Assembly (NCBI GenBank): GCA_046484975.1
Contig: JAWOHX010000142.1
Coordinates: forward strand, 1 to 35,897
Origin: JAWOHX01 sp046484975
GTDB lineage: Bacteria > Bacillota > Clostridia > DUPQ01
Length of the DNA: 35,897 bases
Direction of reading: 5' to 3'
Within the stretch, counting starts at the first letter, position 1. Every line of letters begins with the position of its first letter. The notes under the pieces were generated by a model. The model worked only from the letters and a program-made list of their open reading frames with translations, made no database searches and was not told the DNA's origin. Positions 16,527-25,228 of the stretch are shown piece after piece. The position numbers and the translations under genes are program-made.

Positions 16527-17333
16527 TTACCCGGGCGACTCCTGATACCTTTTCACTGTCAGCGACAGCCCCCTGTCCCGTGCATATGACACCGCCCGGT
16601 CCAGTTCTTCCAACTGCTCCGGTGACAGGGGATTGACAGGCAGGATGACCAGTATGCTCTTCAGCATAATGTCCTCACTGGTAATCACCATGTCGTCTTT
16701 TTCCCCGCGTTCAAACATGTGGAATGCATCCGCCAGGGCATTGATCCTCCTGCTGATCCCTCCTTTTTCCAGATAACTTTTCAAGGTGGTGTCCAGGCTG
16801 ACAACCACCGTGGCGGTCCCGGTGGCAGCATCATAGATGTCAATGAGGGGAAAATACCGGGGGAGATTCCCGCCAAATACCCGTTGGATCTCCAAGCCCC
16901 TTTCCATGGAGGAAAGCGCCCAGACACTCTGTTCTCCCCGGCCTGAACCGTCCCCTGTCCATCCTGGCACGGATGAGGAGACGCATGTGCGGATGTTTCC
17001 CAGTATGCCCTGGTAAAGGTATACCGTCTCCACGGCGATGTTCTGGCTGTCCTGTTTTACATAGCTGATGACCTCGCGGATCCGGTGGTGGCTTTCCTCC
17101 TCCCTGGAAATGATGCGTCCCCCATAATAGGTCCGGATATCCATGACATGATTCTCCAGGGAGATGTCCATGGCTTTCCGGAGGGTTTTTTCCTTGACAA
17201 AATAAAGGGCATCCAGGTATCCCGTCAGAAACAAAAACAAGCTGGCAAGGTAGACCAGGACCAGGACCCCGATGCAAGCCTCCAGGGTGGCCTGCCCCTT
17301 AGTATTCCCCACGGTACGAAAGAGTGGTCTCAT
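16527..17333 (-). CDS. TadE-like membrane-anchored protein (pilin-like N-terminus)
   Basis: This is a 268-residue protein with one membrane segment near the N-terminus (about 18-40). The segment is preceded by KGQATLEACIG: a Gly followed by five residues ending in Glu, which fits a prepilin-peptidase site of the GQxxxE kind and the TadE/TadF family. The rest is extracytoplasmic, with a Ser/Gly-rich loop around 120-135 and no known enzyme motif. It is the last of three consecutive minus-strand genes of this sort (see 17299 and 19310), and its start overlaps the upstream gene by 35 bases, so coupling is tight. The pilus ATPase, platform protein and peptidase of a Tad system are not in the window. 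Confidence 0.65.
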   Translation of the reverse strand: MRPLFRTVGNTKGQATLEACIGVLVLVYLASLFLFLTGYLDALYFVKEKTLRKAMDISLENHVMDIRTYYGGRIISREEESHHRIREVISYVKQDSQNIAVETVYLYQGILGNIRTCVSSSVPGWTGDGSGRGEQSVWALSSMERGLEIQRVFGGNLPRYFPLIDIYDAATGTATVVVSLDTTLKSYLEKGGISRRINALADAFHMFERGEKDDMVITSEDIMLKSILVILPVNPLSPEQLEELDRAVSYARDRGLSLTVKRYQESPG

Positions 17334-19323
17334 AGCGACGTCCGGTGACTCCTTTCCAGGATATCCTGGCCTTCACCAGCACCCCGGTATGCATCCGGTG
17401 GATGTCAAACCCAGGAAGGCTGTTCATCTGGATGAGGTCCATGGCCCGCAAGAGCCTGGTTTCTTCCTGAATGGTGAGAAGGAATATCCTCAGATGGTCA
17501 CGGTAATCCAGGGCCATGGGATCAGGTGTGCGGATTCCTGCCTGCACAAGTCCCAAATCGGTGATCCAGTCCCCTTGCATCTTGAACAACGGAATCCTTC
17601 CTCCGCCGAAGATCATCTCTGTGTCCACACCTCCTTCCGCCAGCGCCCAGGCGCAGCAGATCAGGTTGGAGAGCACAGGGACCCCTGCACCCATGGTCCA
17701 CCATCCGGCAATACCGGCGGCCAGGGCGTTGGCCATGACTTTCTTGTTCCCGTCGGCATAGACATGGAGGGTATTGGCAATGAAGCGGAATAGCAGGAGA
17801 CTGCTCTTTGTCAGGAGGATGTTTGCCTGTTGGCTGCCGTTTCCCCAGAGGATGTATTCCACCTCGTTGTCAAAGAAGGAAGCGCCCTTTTCCGCAGTCT
17901 GATAGGAAAAATGCATCAGGAGGTATTCGTTGACCAGCAGGTTTTCCAGGGAAGCGGAGATGGCGTCCCCCAGGAAAGAGCCAAATCCTTCGAGGTTCTT
18001 CTCCACTGAAACGGTATCCTCCCCTGTGACATCCACATCAAATTCCCGGGATGCATTAGCCTCCTTGTTTTTTGAGGGGAGAATGACGGTGTCCTCCGGG
18101 ATGGTAATTTCTCTCCCCACCTTTTTCTCCAGCACTTTTTTCGCTGCATCCTGCAGAATATCCCTGCTGTCCTCCAGGAGTTTTTCGCCAATGGCAATGG
18201 CTTCCTCCTCGAACACAAGATTGCCTGTATATTCCTCCAGGTACATGCCTGCCCGCTCCATCATGTCGAACCCACCCTCTTCTTCCAATGAGTGAACCAG
18301 ATCACAAAGAAGATTCTCCAGGACATCCACGTTGCGATTCAGCTTTCCAAGGATTTCGTCAAACGCTTTTTGGACAATGATCCTCTCGGCTTCCATTGCC
18401 ACATCCGCGCAGACCTCCAGAATTTCCGACAGATAATGCGGGATGCTCTCCATCCTGGATATCTGGTATCTGATTTCTTCGGAAATGATATGGATGTTCA
18501 TTCCGCTCTCCAGGATCTCCCGGATGTATTCCACCGCTTTCCGGTTTGCTTCCTTGAGGGCGTCCACCAGGCTTTTGACTTCCCGGTCCAGAAGGTCGAA
18601 GGCTTTTTCCCGCAGCCTGGCGATTTCTTCTTCCAATAGAGCTCCGGGAGAGTCCTCCTCAAGACGCTGCATCAGTTCCCGGATGTCCTGCATCTCCGAA
18701 GCAATCCCACTGATCTCCAGCAGCGAGTCCATGAGACCGCTGTCTTCATTCAGCATATTGACATAAATACCCGTTCCACGGTCACCGGAGCCGCCTGCTA
18801 TGATCTCCCCGATTTTCCGGGAAAGGTCACTAATTTTCTCCACATACCCGTCGATCTGCATCTTCATTTTCAGAATGCCCGATGTTTGCTGCAGAAAGTC
18901 CAGGGTCCCCATTCTCTCCCTGATCTCATCCAGCACCATCCCGTACGCCAAATCTTCCATGACGGTGATGATCTGCTTTTTGAGGTTTTCCGTCTGTACC
19001 AGGGGATTTGTCGGCAGGATTTCCAGTTCCTCCACCCTGAACCCATAAATCCCGGCGTTTTTAAGGTTTTCTTTCAAGATTCCCATTCCTGCGGCTTCCA
19101 GCCTGGCCGGTTCATTGTCATAGGCGTAAATATGATAATTGTCCTTCAGCCAGGAAGAGTACCCGCTGAGAATTTTCCACGCACAGGTTTCCACGCTTCT
19201 TTGGGCCATGCGTTTTCCGTTCCTGGCCATATGGACATCCGTCAACAACAGGCAGGCCAGCAACAGCACGGGAATCACCAGGGCCAGAAATACCGTGATG
19301 CTGCCTTTCTTACTCCATGGCAT
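17299..19323 (-). CDS. DUF5702/TadG-like secreted or surface protein with long coiled-coil region
   Basis: This is a 674-residue protein. The N-terminus KKGSITVFLALVIPVLLLA is a single hydrophobic segment preceded by KKGS, the pattern of the DUF5702 group of Clostridia and of TadG-like minor pilins. From about residue 80 to 470 it is rich in Glu, Leu, Lys and Ile with heptad-like spacing, so an extended helical or coiled-coil stalk outside the membrane is likely. The end of the protein (about 480-674) is more globular, with hydrophobic helices. No catalytic motif is visible. It overlaps both neighbours (14 bases with the 19310 gene, 35 bases with the 16527 gene), so all three are translated as a unit and probably assemble together on the cell surface. 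Confidence 0.7.
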   Translation of the reverse strand: MPWSKKGSITVFLALVIPVLLLACLLLTDVHMARNGKRMAQRSVETCAWKILSGYSSWLKDNYHIYAYDNEPARLEAAGMGILKENLKNAGIYGFRVEELEILPTNPLVQTENLKKQIITVMEDLAYGMVLDEIRERMGTLDFLQQTSGILKMKMQIDGYVEKISDLSRKIGEIIAGGSGDRGTGIYVNMLNEDSGLMDSLLEISGIASEMQDIRELMQRLEEDSPGALLEEEIARLREKAFDLLDREVKSLVDALKEANRKAVEYIREILESGMNIHIISEEIRYQISRMESIPHYLSEILEVCADVAMEAERIIVQKAFDEILGKLNRNVDVLENLLCDLVHSLEEEGGFDMMERAGMYLEEYTGNLVFEEEAIAIGEKLLEDSRDILQDAAKKVLEKKVGREITIPEDTVILPSKNKEANASREFDVDVTGEDTVSVEKNLEGFGSFLGDAISASLENLLVNEYLLMHFSYQTAEKGASFFDNEVEYILWGNGSQQANILLTKSSLLLFRFIANTLHVYADGNKKVMANALAAGIAGWWTMGAGVPVLSNLICCAWALAEGGVDTEMIFGGGRIPLFKMQGDWITDLGLVQAGIRTPDPMALDYRDHLRIFLLTIQEETRLLRAMDLIQMNSLPGFDIHRMHTGVLVKARISWKGVTGRRYETTLSYRGEY

Positions 19324-19525
19324 GAACGATTCCCCTCACCTTTCTGATGATACTGTCTGCCTGACGGATGGCCTCCATGTATCCGCCCGGGGCATCCTCC
19401 AGTGGCCGGCCGGCGATGGAAATAAAGATGAAAAGGACCGCTGTGACCAGAAGCAGGATGCCGGGCAGCACCAGTGCGGTTTCCAGGGATATTTTTGCAC
19501 AATGGTTTGAAACAATGTTTTTCAT
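19310..19525 (-). CDS. Short pilin-like (TadE-like) membrane protein
   Basis: This is 71 residues if the ATG at 19525 is used; an in-frame ATG at 19564 would give 84. Neither start has a convincing ribosome site, so the start is unsure. It consists of a short polar N-terminus, the segment ISLETALVLPGILLLVTAVLFIF (split across about residues 11-33) with the Glu typical of the fifth position in type IV pilin-like proteins, and a charged tail. It is the first of three overlapping genes with pilin-like N-termini and lies just after the radical SAM gene (19580). Confidence 0.55.
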   Translation of the reverse strand: MKNIVSNHCAKISLETALVLPGILLLVTAVLFIFISIAGRPLEDAPGGYMEAIRQADSIIRKVRGIVHAME

Positions 19526-19579
19526 GGTGGCGCCATTGTATCTCCATGGGATGGTTAAATCCATGAACCATTGTTCAAA

Positions 19580-21232
19580 TCAAAAGGAAATTTCCATGGA
19601 AGGATATCTTCCGGTCACAGGGCATCTGGCCGAATGGTCGAAGAAATAGGTCCGTGTGACACCTTCAAGGACGAAGGTGGATGCAAAGCAGTGCTTGTAA
19701 CGCTGTTTCGAGCAGCCGGGATCATTTTTTTTCAGATATGTAAAAAGTTTCTCCTTCACACCGTCATCCAGCGGCGTAACCAGGAAGTCGGGGATGGCCC
19801 TGGCATCGAAACAGGACATGTAGTCGAAACGCAAGCGTTCCCTGGCATCCTCCCCTTCTCCCAGAAATGCATGGAGGATCCTGTATTTTTCCACAGGTCC
19901 CATGGAGGCATCCCCATATCCCTGCTCCTGCATCCAGCGGCTCATCCCGAGATAGAAATCAAAGGGGGAACCATTCCGGCTGTCTGCATGGCAAAGGGTA
20001 GTGACGAATTTTCCGCTGTTGTAAAATATGTCGAAACATTCCTGTATCTGTTTGAGGCGATGGAGATCCTCCCAGGACATCCAGGGGGTCTGCAGTACTT
20101 CATAGGGAGGATGGTCCGCATGAAGATATCCCTCCATATCCCGGATAAGGGTTCCTTTCAGCATCTTCAAAAACCCCAGTTGGAGCACATGGGGCCTGAT
20201 GTCCATGACCAGGTCAAAGGATTCCCTGAAGGTCTCCAATGAATCATACGGGAGCCCCGCCATCAGGTCCAGGTGGACATGGATATTCCCAACCTTGATG
20301 ACTTCTTCCATATTGTCCAGGGCCTTGCGGGTGTTCTGGTGTCTTCCCGATGCCTGGAGTGTCTGTACATTGGAGGTCTGGATGCCCGCCTCCATCTGGA
20401 TGAGCCCCGGCCGCAACCCCGAAAAAGCCCGGATGAGCTCTCCATCCAGCAAGTCGGGATGGATCTCCATATGGAAATTGGCACCGGTGGGGATGTTCTT
20501 CAGGAATCCCACCATCTCCAGGGTCCGTTGCTTGTCGGCATTGAAGGTTCTGTCCACGAATTTGATCTGCCTGGGGGAATGCCCGAGGATCCGGGCGAGT
20601 TCGGGGAACACCCTGTCCAACGGGAAATACCGGATGCCTTTTGTACAGGAGGACAGGCAATAGATGCAGTTGTACAGGCATCCCCTGGATGTCTCATAGT
20701 AAAGGATCTTGTCCCTTTCCGCTTCCAGCATTTCCACTGAAAAGGGACTCTCCAAGCCCTCCAGACAGGGGACCGTATGATATCCCCCGTCCACGAACCT
20801 GCCGGTTTTCAAGTATGCAACCCCTTCCATGCAGGGCTCCTCGTTTCGGGACAGCCTGTCCGCCACCCTCGCAATCAGGTCCTCCCCTTCCCCACGGATG
20901 ATACAATCTGCACCGGTCTTCCGAAGAATCTCCTCGCAGCCAAAGGAAACCTCCGGTCCCCCCAGGACAATCTTCATGTCATTGTCGATGGCTTTGATCA
21001 TTGACACAAGGTCTTCCACCATCCGCATGTTCCATATGTAGCAGGAAACACAGACTGTCGACGGTTTGTGCCGCATGACTCCCTCCATTACCTTGTCCTG
21101 GGAATGGTTGACGGTGAAACTCTCCACCACACTGTCCATCCCTTCTTTCTTCAGGGCGGCGTGCATGGACCATACCGCAGTATTGGAATGGATGAACCTG
21201 GAATTCAATGCAAGCAGGACAATCTTCTTCAT
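19580..21232 (-). CDS. B12-binding domain radical SAM protein (DUF4080-type)
   Basis: This is a 550-residue protein from the ATG at 21232. Residues 1-130 form a cobalamin-binding-like Rossmann domain (LALNSRFIHSN, then VLGGPEVSFG). The radical SAM core follows with C185-x3-C189-x2-C192 (RGCLYNCIYC) for the 4Fe-4S cluster, and with the later strands FVDRTFNAD and MEIHPDLL typical of the B12-binding radical SAM/elongator-like family. Beyond residue 400 lies the family's own C-terminal domain. The substrate is unknown; relatives methylate or rearrange unactivated carbons, and many are annotated only by family. A longer frame opens at 21259, but its site is poor. A TATAAT (21240-21245, minus strand) lies so close to the ATG that a nearly leaderless message is possible. 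Confidence 0.85.
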   Translation of the reverse strand: MKKIVLLALNSRFIHSNTAVWSMHAALKKEGMDSVVESFTVNHSQDKVMEGVMRHKPSTVCVSCYIWNMRMVEDLVSMIKAIDNDMKIVLGGPEVSFGCEEILRKTGADCIIRGEGEDLIARVADRLSRNEEPCMEGVAYLKTGRFVDGGYHTVPCLEGLESPFSVEMLEAERDKILYYETSRGCLYNCIYCLSSCTKGIRYFPLDRVFPELARILGHSPRQIKFVDRTFNADKQRTLEMVGFLKNIPTGANFHMEIHPDLLDGELIRAFSGLRPGLIQMEAGIQTSNVQTLQASGRHQNTRKALDNMEEVIKVGNIHVHLDLMAGLPYDSLETFRESFDLVMDIRPHVLQLGFLKMLKGTLIRDMEGYLHADHPPYEVLQTPWMSWEDLHRLKQIQECFDIFYNSGKFVTTLCHADSRNGSPFDFYLGMSRWMQEQGYGDASMGPVEKYRILHAFLGEGEDARERLRFDYMSCFDARAIPDFLVTPLDDGVKEKLFTYLKKNDPGCSKQRYKHCFASTFVLEGVTRTYFFDHSARCPVTGRYPSMEISF

Positions 21233-21283
21233 GCTTCCGATTATACCCCATCCTTCCATCGGATTCCATTCAACGGCGGCATT

Positions 21284-21292
21284 TGTTATAAT
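21284..21292 (+). promoter_or_regulatory. Extended -10 promoter for the glycan-active gene pair
   Basis: TGTTATAAT is an extended -10 (TG-N-TATAAT). No good -35 is visible at 17 bases. Transcription would begin near 21299, just before the AAGGGAGG ribosome site of the gene at 21317. The divergent radical SAM gene has its own TATAAT at 21240-21245. Confidence 0.45.
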
Positions 21293-21316
21293 GGAAAAAG
21301 CAAGGGAGGAAACCCT

Positions 21317-22672
21317 ATGGACATCGGATCGCGCATGGAGCTCTTCGTGGATGACTTTCTCATCCGGAAAATGGAGAACCTTTCACTGGTCCTGCACCCT
21401 CCGGAAAGAAAAGAGAAAGTACTGGTCTTCGACAAGCCCTGGGAAAACCCCACCAGTGGGTATGCAACATTCATCAGGGACGAAAAAGAAATCAAAATGT
21501 ATTACAGGGGGAAATCCCCGGGCAATGATCCGGACATCGAGACCACATGCCTGGCAGTCAGCAAGGACGGGATCCATTTTTCCCGTCCATCCCTCGGCCT
21601 GGTGGAGTTCCAAGGCAGCAGGGACAACAACATCCTCCTCCAGGGAAAGGCCTTTTGCCACAACTTCACCCCTTTCCTTGACACCAACCCCCACTGCAGG
21701 GCAGAAGAGAGGTACAAGGCGGTGGGAGGCCATGAACGGACGGGAATCAACACCGGTCTGCTTTACGGATTCGTCTCCCCGGACGGTGTCCACTGGCACA
21801 AAATACAGGAAGGGCCGGTCATGACCCGGGGAATGTTCGACTCCCAGAACAATGCCTTCTTTGACACCAATACCGGCAGATATGTATGCTATTTCCGCTA
21901 TTTTCACAATCTGCACCTGGAGAACCCAGGGGAATACGAAGGCATCCGTGCCATCCGCTGCGCTTTTTCCGATGATTTCCGGGAATGGTCCCTACCGGAA
22001 GATTTGGTCTACAAGCCTGATGTCATGGAGGAATTCTACACCAACGCCATCCTTCCCTGTCCGGAGGCTCCACATCTGTATTTGGGTTTTCCGAAACGCT
22101 TCGTACCCGGACGAACAAGGGATTCCTTTACTCAGGACGGCACCGGAGTGTCGGACGCCATGTTCATCACCGCCAGGCATCCTTTCCGCTGGGACAAAAC
22201 CTTCCTTCAGGCCTGGGTGCGGCCGGGCCTGGACCAGAAAAACTGGGTCAACCGAAACAACATGCCCTGCCTGGGCATTCTGGACACCGGATACCATGAG
22301 TTTTCCATGTATATCAGTGAGCATTACCGTATGCCTTCCTCAGGCATCCGAAGGCTTTCCTTACGGAAACATGGTTTTGCCTCGGTGCATGCAGGAGCCG
22401 GGGAAGGGCTTCTGCTGACGAAATCTTTCTTGTTCCGAGGGGACTTTCTGCACGTGAACGCCTCCACTTCAGCCACGGGATTCATCCGGGTTCGCATCCT
22501 GGATGCGAACGGCCATGTCCTTGGCCAGTCTGATGATTGGTTCGGGGACGCCCTTTCCGAAAGGCTCTCTTTCGGGAAGTCCCTGAAACCTTATGAAAAG
22601 GCGGGCATCCAGCTGGAAATATCCATGAGGGATGCCGATCTCTATGCCATAAAATTCATGGAAGGAGCATGA
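21317..22672 (+). CDS. Beta-propeller glycan-processing protein (GH32/GH43-like, LFVDDFLI family)
   Basis: This is a 451-residue protein starting at the ATG that follows AAGGGAGG (21303-21310). It opens with MELFVDDFLI and continues with LVLHPPERKEKVLVFDKPWE, the start of a family I know as predicted five-bladed propeller glycosidases related to GH32/GH43/GH130. Repeating blade elements such as SKDGIHF, SPDGVHWHKI and FSDDFREWS support a propeller. A beta-sandwich C-terminus begins near residue 370. I see no signal peptide, so it would act inside the cell. It is followed after 4 bases by a GH123-like gene; the two probably attack the same imported oligosaccharide. Substrate and even hydrolase activity are inference. 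Confidence 0.75.
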   Translation: MDIGSRMELFVDDFLIRKMENLSLVLHPPERKEKVLVFDKPWENPTSGYATFIRDEKEIKMYYRGKSPGNDPDIETTCLAVSKDGIHFSRPSLGLVEFQGSRDNNILLQGKAFCHNFTPFLDTNPHCRAEERYKAVGGHERTGINTGLLYGFVSPDGVHWHKIQEGPVMTRGMFDSQNNAFFDTNTGRYVCYFRYFHNLHLENPGEYEGIRAIRCAFSDDFREWSLPEDLVYKPDVMEEFYTNAILPCPEAPHLYLGFPKRFVPGRTRDSFTQDGTGVSDAMFITARHPFRWDKTFLQAWVRPGLDQKNWVNRNNMPCLGILDTGYHEFSMYISEHYRMPSSGIRRLSLRKHGFASVHAGAGEGLLLTKSFLFRGDFLHVNASTSATGFIRVRILDANGHVLGQSDDWFGDALSERLSFGKSLKPYEKAGIQLEISMRDADLYAIKFMEGA

Positions 22673-22676
22673 CTGC

Positions 22677-24404
22677 ATGAATCTGAAGGCCGCTTTCCAA
22701 CACGAGGGGTATCGGCTCACCGAAGGGGCCCAAGGGGATCTTTTTAGCCTGCAGACCATATCCCTGGAACAGGTGAAGAACAGCGAGGCATGCTTCACCC
22801 TGATCCTTGAGGCAGACGCTCCGTTTCTCCTGGCAATCGGGAATCAACCTGCTTATTCTCTTTGGCCGGATATGGACATCATCCGGCTGGATGCAAAATG
22901 CGGGGGTTTTCCGGTGAGAATCCATCCGGTGGGAATGGTGAAGGATGACGACGGCACCCGCAAGGCCGACATTCTCCTGGACAAGGACCATCTCTATGTG
23001 GACAGTGGAAAAACCCTTCAGGTTTTCTTTCGAATCCTCATCAGCAGGGAAGCCACAAGCGGCCATCATACAGGGACCATCGGCCTGCATGGCAGGAAAG
23101 CCCTGGGGGATGAGGAGACCCTCTCCCTTATGCCCTTTTCCCTTGTCATCAGGGATGTCGTCCTGCCCCATCCCGAAAAATGGAGATTCCATCTCGACCT
23201 CTGGCAGCATCTGTCCAACATCGCCAGAAAACATGAGACACCTCTTTTTTCAGACGCCCATTTTGAAGTGGCCGGCCGTTATGTGGAAAGCCTAGCCCTG
23301 CTCGGACAGAAAGCGGTGACCGTGGTGGTCACCGACATCCCCTGGTCGGGGCAACGGACTTATCGGAACCCGGAAAAACCCACCGACCTGTTTGAATATT
23401 CCATGGTCAGGACCCAAAAAGGCGAAAATGGATATGTCTTTGACTATACCGCCATGGACCGGTACATCGACCTTTGTGCAAGCCATGGGATCGGAGAGGA
23501 AATTGAGGTGTTCGGCCTCACCGGGATATGGCAGGATCCGGACATGGGCTATGGGAATCCCTCCGATTTTCCCGACGGGTTAAGGGTCCGGTATTTGGAC
23601 ATGAAAACAGGGACTTACCGGTACATGCGGAAGAAGGAAGACATCCTCATTTTCATCCGCTCCCTGCATGATCATTTCCTCCGGTTAGGACTCATGGACA
23701 AAGTCCGGGTCATCGCCGACGAACCCTCGGATATCGGCCTGTACCGTGAGACCCTGCGGCAAGTAAAGAAGGCGGGTCCTCTGTTCCGTTTCAAGACCGC
23801 CATCAACCACGCTGAATTCACCCGTGAATTTAAAGAGGACATCAGTGACCTGGTTCCTTCCCTGGAATGCCTGACAAACAAAAGGGACATTTCACTCATC
23901 CGTGAAATGGCAGAGGATCCTCGAAAAAGGATATCCTGGTATGTCTGCTGCACGCCACCTGCCCCCAACACCTTCCTGCGGTCCCCTCTCTATGAAAGCC
24001 GCTTCATCTGCCTGTATACCCTGTTCATGGGACTCAAAGGCTTCTTGCGATGGAACTATACCGCATGGCCAGAAAACCCCAGGGATGACTTATCCTTCCG
24101 GTTTCCCGACTGGAGCGCCGGAGACATGAATTTTGTCTATCCTTCATGCAACGGGACTCCGCTGCTTTCCCTGCGGTATATGGCTCTAAAACGGGGCATT
24201 GAGGATTATGTGCTCATCCAGGCTGCAATACGCATCAAACCATGCCTCCTGAATGAAATCCAGCGGCTCATCATGGGAAAACATTTACCCGAGGACCTTG
24301 ACCCCCTCCAGCCGTCATATGCCATGGATGACGCAACCTATGACCAGGCCAGGGCGAAGGCTGTGGACATTCTGGAAAACATGGACGGAGGCTTCACCTT
24401 CTGA
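22677..24404 (+). CDS. DUF4091 / GH123-like predicted glycoside hydrolase
   Basis: This 575-residue protein has an N-terminal beta-sandwich (about 1-160) and a TIM-barrel-like region. The adjacent Asp348-Glu349 in VIADEPSD match the DE pair that serves as stabilising and acid residue in GH123 beta-N-acetylgalactosaminidases, which use substrate-assisted catalysis. The C-terminal block GLKGFLRWNYTAWPENP at about 455-475, followed by GDMNFVYPS, is typical of DUF4091 domain proteins of this group. No signal peptide is visible. AAGGAG inside the end of the preceding gene serves as its ribosome site, so it is coupled to the propeller gene. It ends 3 bases from the convergent lipoprotein gene. An N-acetylated sugar substrate is plausible but unproven. 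Confidence 0.8.
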   Translation: MNLKAAFQHEGYRLTEGAQGDLFSLQTISLEQVKNSEACFTLILEADAPFLLAIGNQPAYSLWPDMDIIRLDAKCGGFPVRIHPVGMVKDDDGTRKADILLDKDHLYVDSGKTLQVFFRILISREATSGHHTGTIGLHGRKALGDEETLSLMPFSLVIRDVVLPHPEKWRFHLDLWQHLSNIARKHETPLFSDAHFEVAGRYVESLALLGQKAVTVVVTDIPWSGQRTYRNPEKPTDLFEYSMVRTQKGENGYVFDYTAMDRYIDLCASHGIGEEIEVFGLTGIWQDPDMGYGNPSDFPDGLRVRYLDMKTGTYRYMRKKEDILIFIRSLHDHFLRLGLMDKVRVIADEPSDIGLYRETLRQVKKAGPLFRFKTAINHAEFTREFKEDISDLVPSLECLTNKRDISLIREMAEDPRKRISWYVCCTPPAPNTFLRSPLYESRFICLYTLFMGLKGFLRWNYTAWPENPRDDLSFRFPDWSAGDMNFVYPSCNGTPLLSLRYMALKRGIEDYVLIQAAIRIKPCLLNEIQRLIMGKHLPEDLDPLQPSYAMDDATYDQARAKAVDILENMDGGFTF

Positions 24405-24407
24405 GCT

Positions 24408-24896
24408 TCAGCTGAAAATCCTGATGTTACCCTGACGGATTGGACCCCCGTTCATATAGAGGATTTCGCCTTCATCATTGGACAGTTCGATGAAGAAGGT
24501 CCCGTACTCGCCAGGCTTGTCGCTGCCGGTGACCCCCACAGTGAAATGCATCCCCGGTGCGCAGGTTCCACTGAAAATTCCCATGTCGTCTCCATCCAGT
24601 GTGGCAAAAATCACATCCCCGTTGATCCTGATTCCATTGACCTTGTCCACGTAGGAAAGGTGCCCCCGAACGGAATAGTTCGTCACAAAGTCATCCTCGT
24701 AGACATAATCGTAGCACTCCACGGTGAACCCGAAGGTTGCCTTGCCTGAGCGCCCATCCACCTGTTCCGGCATCATGGGTTCGGCGTCGATCCACCCGCC
24801 ACCCCTCACAGTCACCGGGATTAATTCGACGCATCCTGCCAGCAGCATCATGGCTACACACATCACTGCAATCAGCATTATGGATTGTTTCCTCAT
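24408..24896 (-). CDS. Small lipoprotein with beta-rich post-COAP-like domain
   Basis: This is a 162-residue protein from ATG 24896, with GGAGGGAAAGGAT immediately upstream. Residues 1-21 are a signal peptide ending in the lipobox LLAGC, so Cys22 would be lipidated and the protein anchored outside the membrane. The mature part is beta-rich: GGGWIDAE, GKATFGFTVE, GHLSYVDK and GIRINGDVIFATLDGD. This pattern recalls the 'post-COAP-1' domain of unknown role, an assignment from memory. It is convergent with the glycoside hydrolase gene, and a possible promoter lies about 210 bases upstream (25106-25133). It has no partner gene. Confidence 0.75.
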   Translation of the reverse strand: MRKQSIMLIAVMCVAMMLLAGCVELIPVTVRGGGWIDAEPMMPEQVDGRSGKATFGFTVECYDYVYEDDFVTNYSVRGHLSYVDKVNGIRINGDVIFATLDGDDMGIFSGTCAPGMHFTVGVTGSDKPGEYGTFFIELSNDEGEILYMNGGPIRQGNIRIFS

Positions 24897-25105
24897 ATCC
24901 TTTCCCTCCTTTTTCCGGCTTGTGCACCCCGTGTCCCGGAGGCACCTGAAAAAGTCCTGTGATAGCAATCAGTGGATAAGGAAGTCATATAAGTTGCATT
25001 TGCGTCGATTGAAACAAAGATAAAACCAGCTGGCACGTATTCGGCACAAAACGGTTTATCCGCCTTCTGGAGGTGTCTGCACACAACCGGATTGATTGTA
25101 CTTTC

Positions 25106-25133
25106 ATTATACTCCTCCATGATTTTTTTTCAA
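25106..25133 (-). promoter_or_regulatory. Possible promoter of the lipoprotein gene with a long leader
   Basis: On the minus strand TTGAAA (25128-25133) and TATAAT (25106-25111) are separated by 16 bases. Transcription would start near 25099, giving a leader of about 200 bases before the lipoprotein ATG. Confidence 0.45.
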
Positions 25134-25166
25134 TACTCCTCATGTGTCCCTCCCTGCTCCTGCTTC

Positions 25167-25195
25167 TTGAAAATATGCCTCACGACGGATATAAT
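25167..25195 (+). promoter_or_regulatory. Promoter of cysS
   Basis: TTGAAA (25167-25172), a 17-base spacer and a perfect TATAAT (25190-25195) lie 34 bases before the cysS ATG. Confidence 0.7.
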
Positions 25196-25228
25196 AGGTA
25201 TCATATTGAACCCGCAAGGAGAGCCATC

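Larger units (their letters stand above)
24897..25228. other. 332-base divergent intergenic region between lipoprotein and cysS
   Basis: This region contains the ribosome site of the lipoprotein, two back-to-back promoters (25106-25133 minus, 25167-25195 plus) and about 200 bases of presumptive lipoprotein leader. I looked for a T-box before cysS and found neither the specifier arrangement nor a terminator, so cysS is not T-box regulated here. A 75-codon minus-strand frame in it looks spurious. Confidence 0.6.

Noticed and set aside
24980..25020. Cyclic-di-GMP riboswitch (GEMM-I) suggested by GACGCAAA on the minus strand
   Set aside because: Only that eight-base stretch matches; the paired first half of the aptamer (CACGCACAGGGCAAACC type) is absent.
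24893..25120. 75-codon minus-strand frame overlapping the lipoprotein start
   Set aside because: It has no protein-like composition or family resemblance; it overlaps the better supported promoter and lipoprotein ribosome site.
25030..25228. T-box leader before cysS
   Set aside because: There is no T-box core (GGTGG-containing bulge) or terminator between the promoter at 25167-25195 and the ATG; the leader is only about 27 bases.
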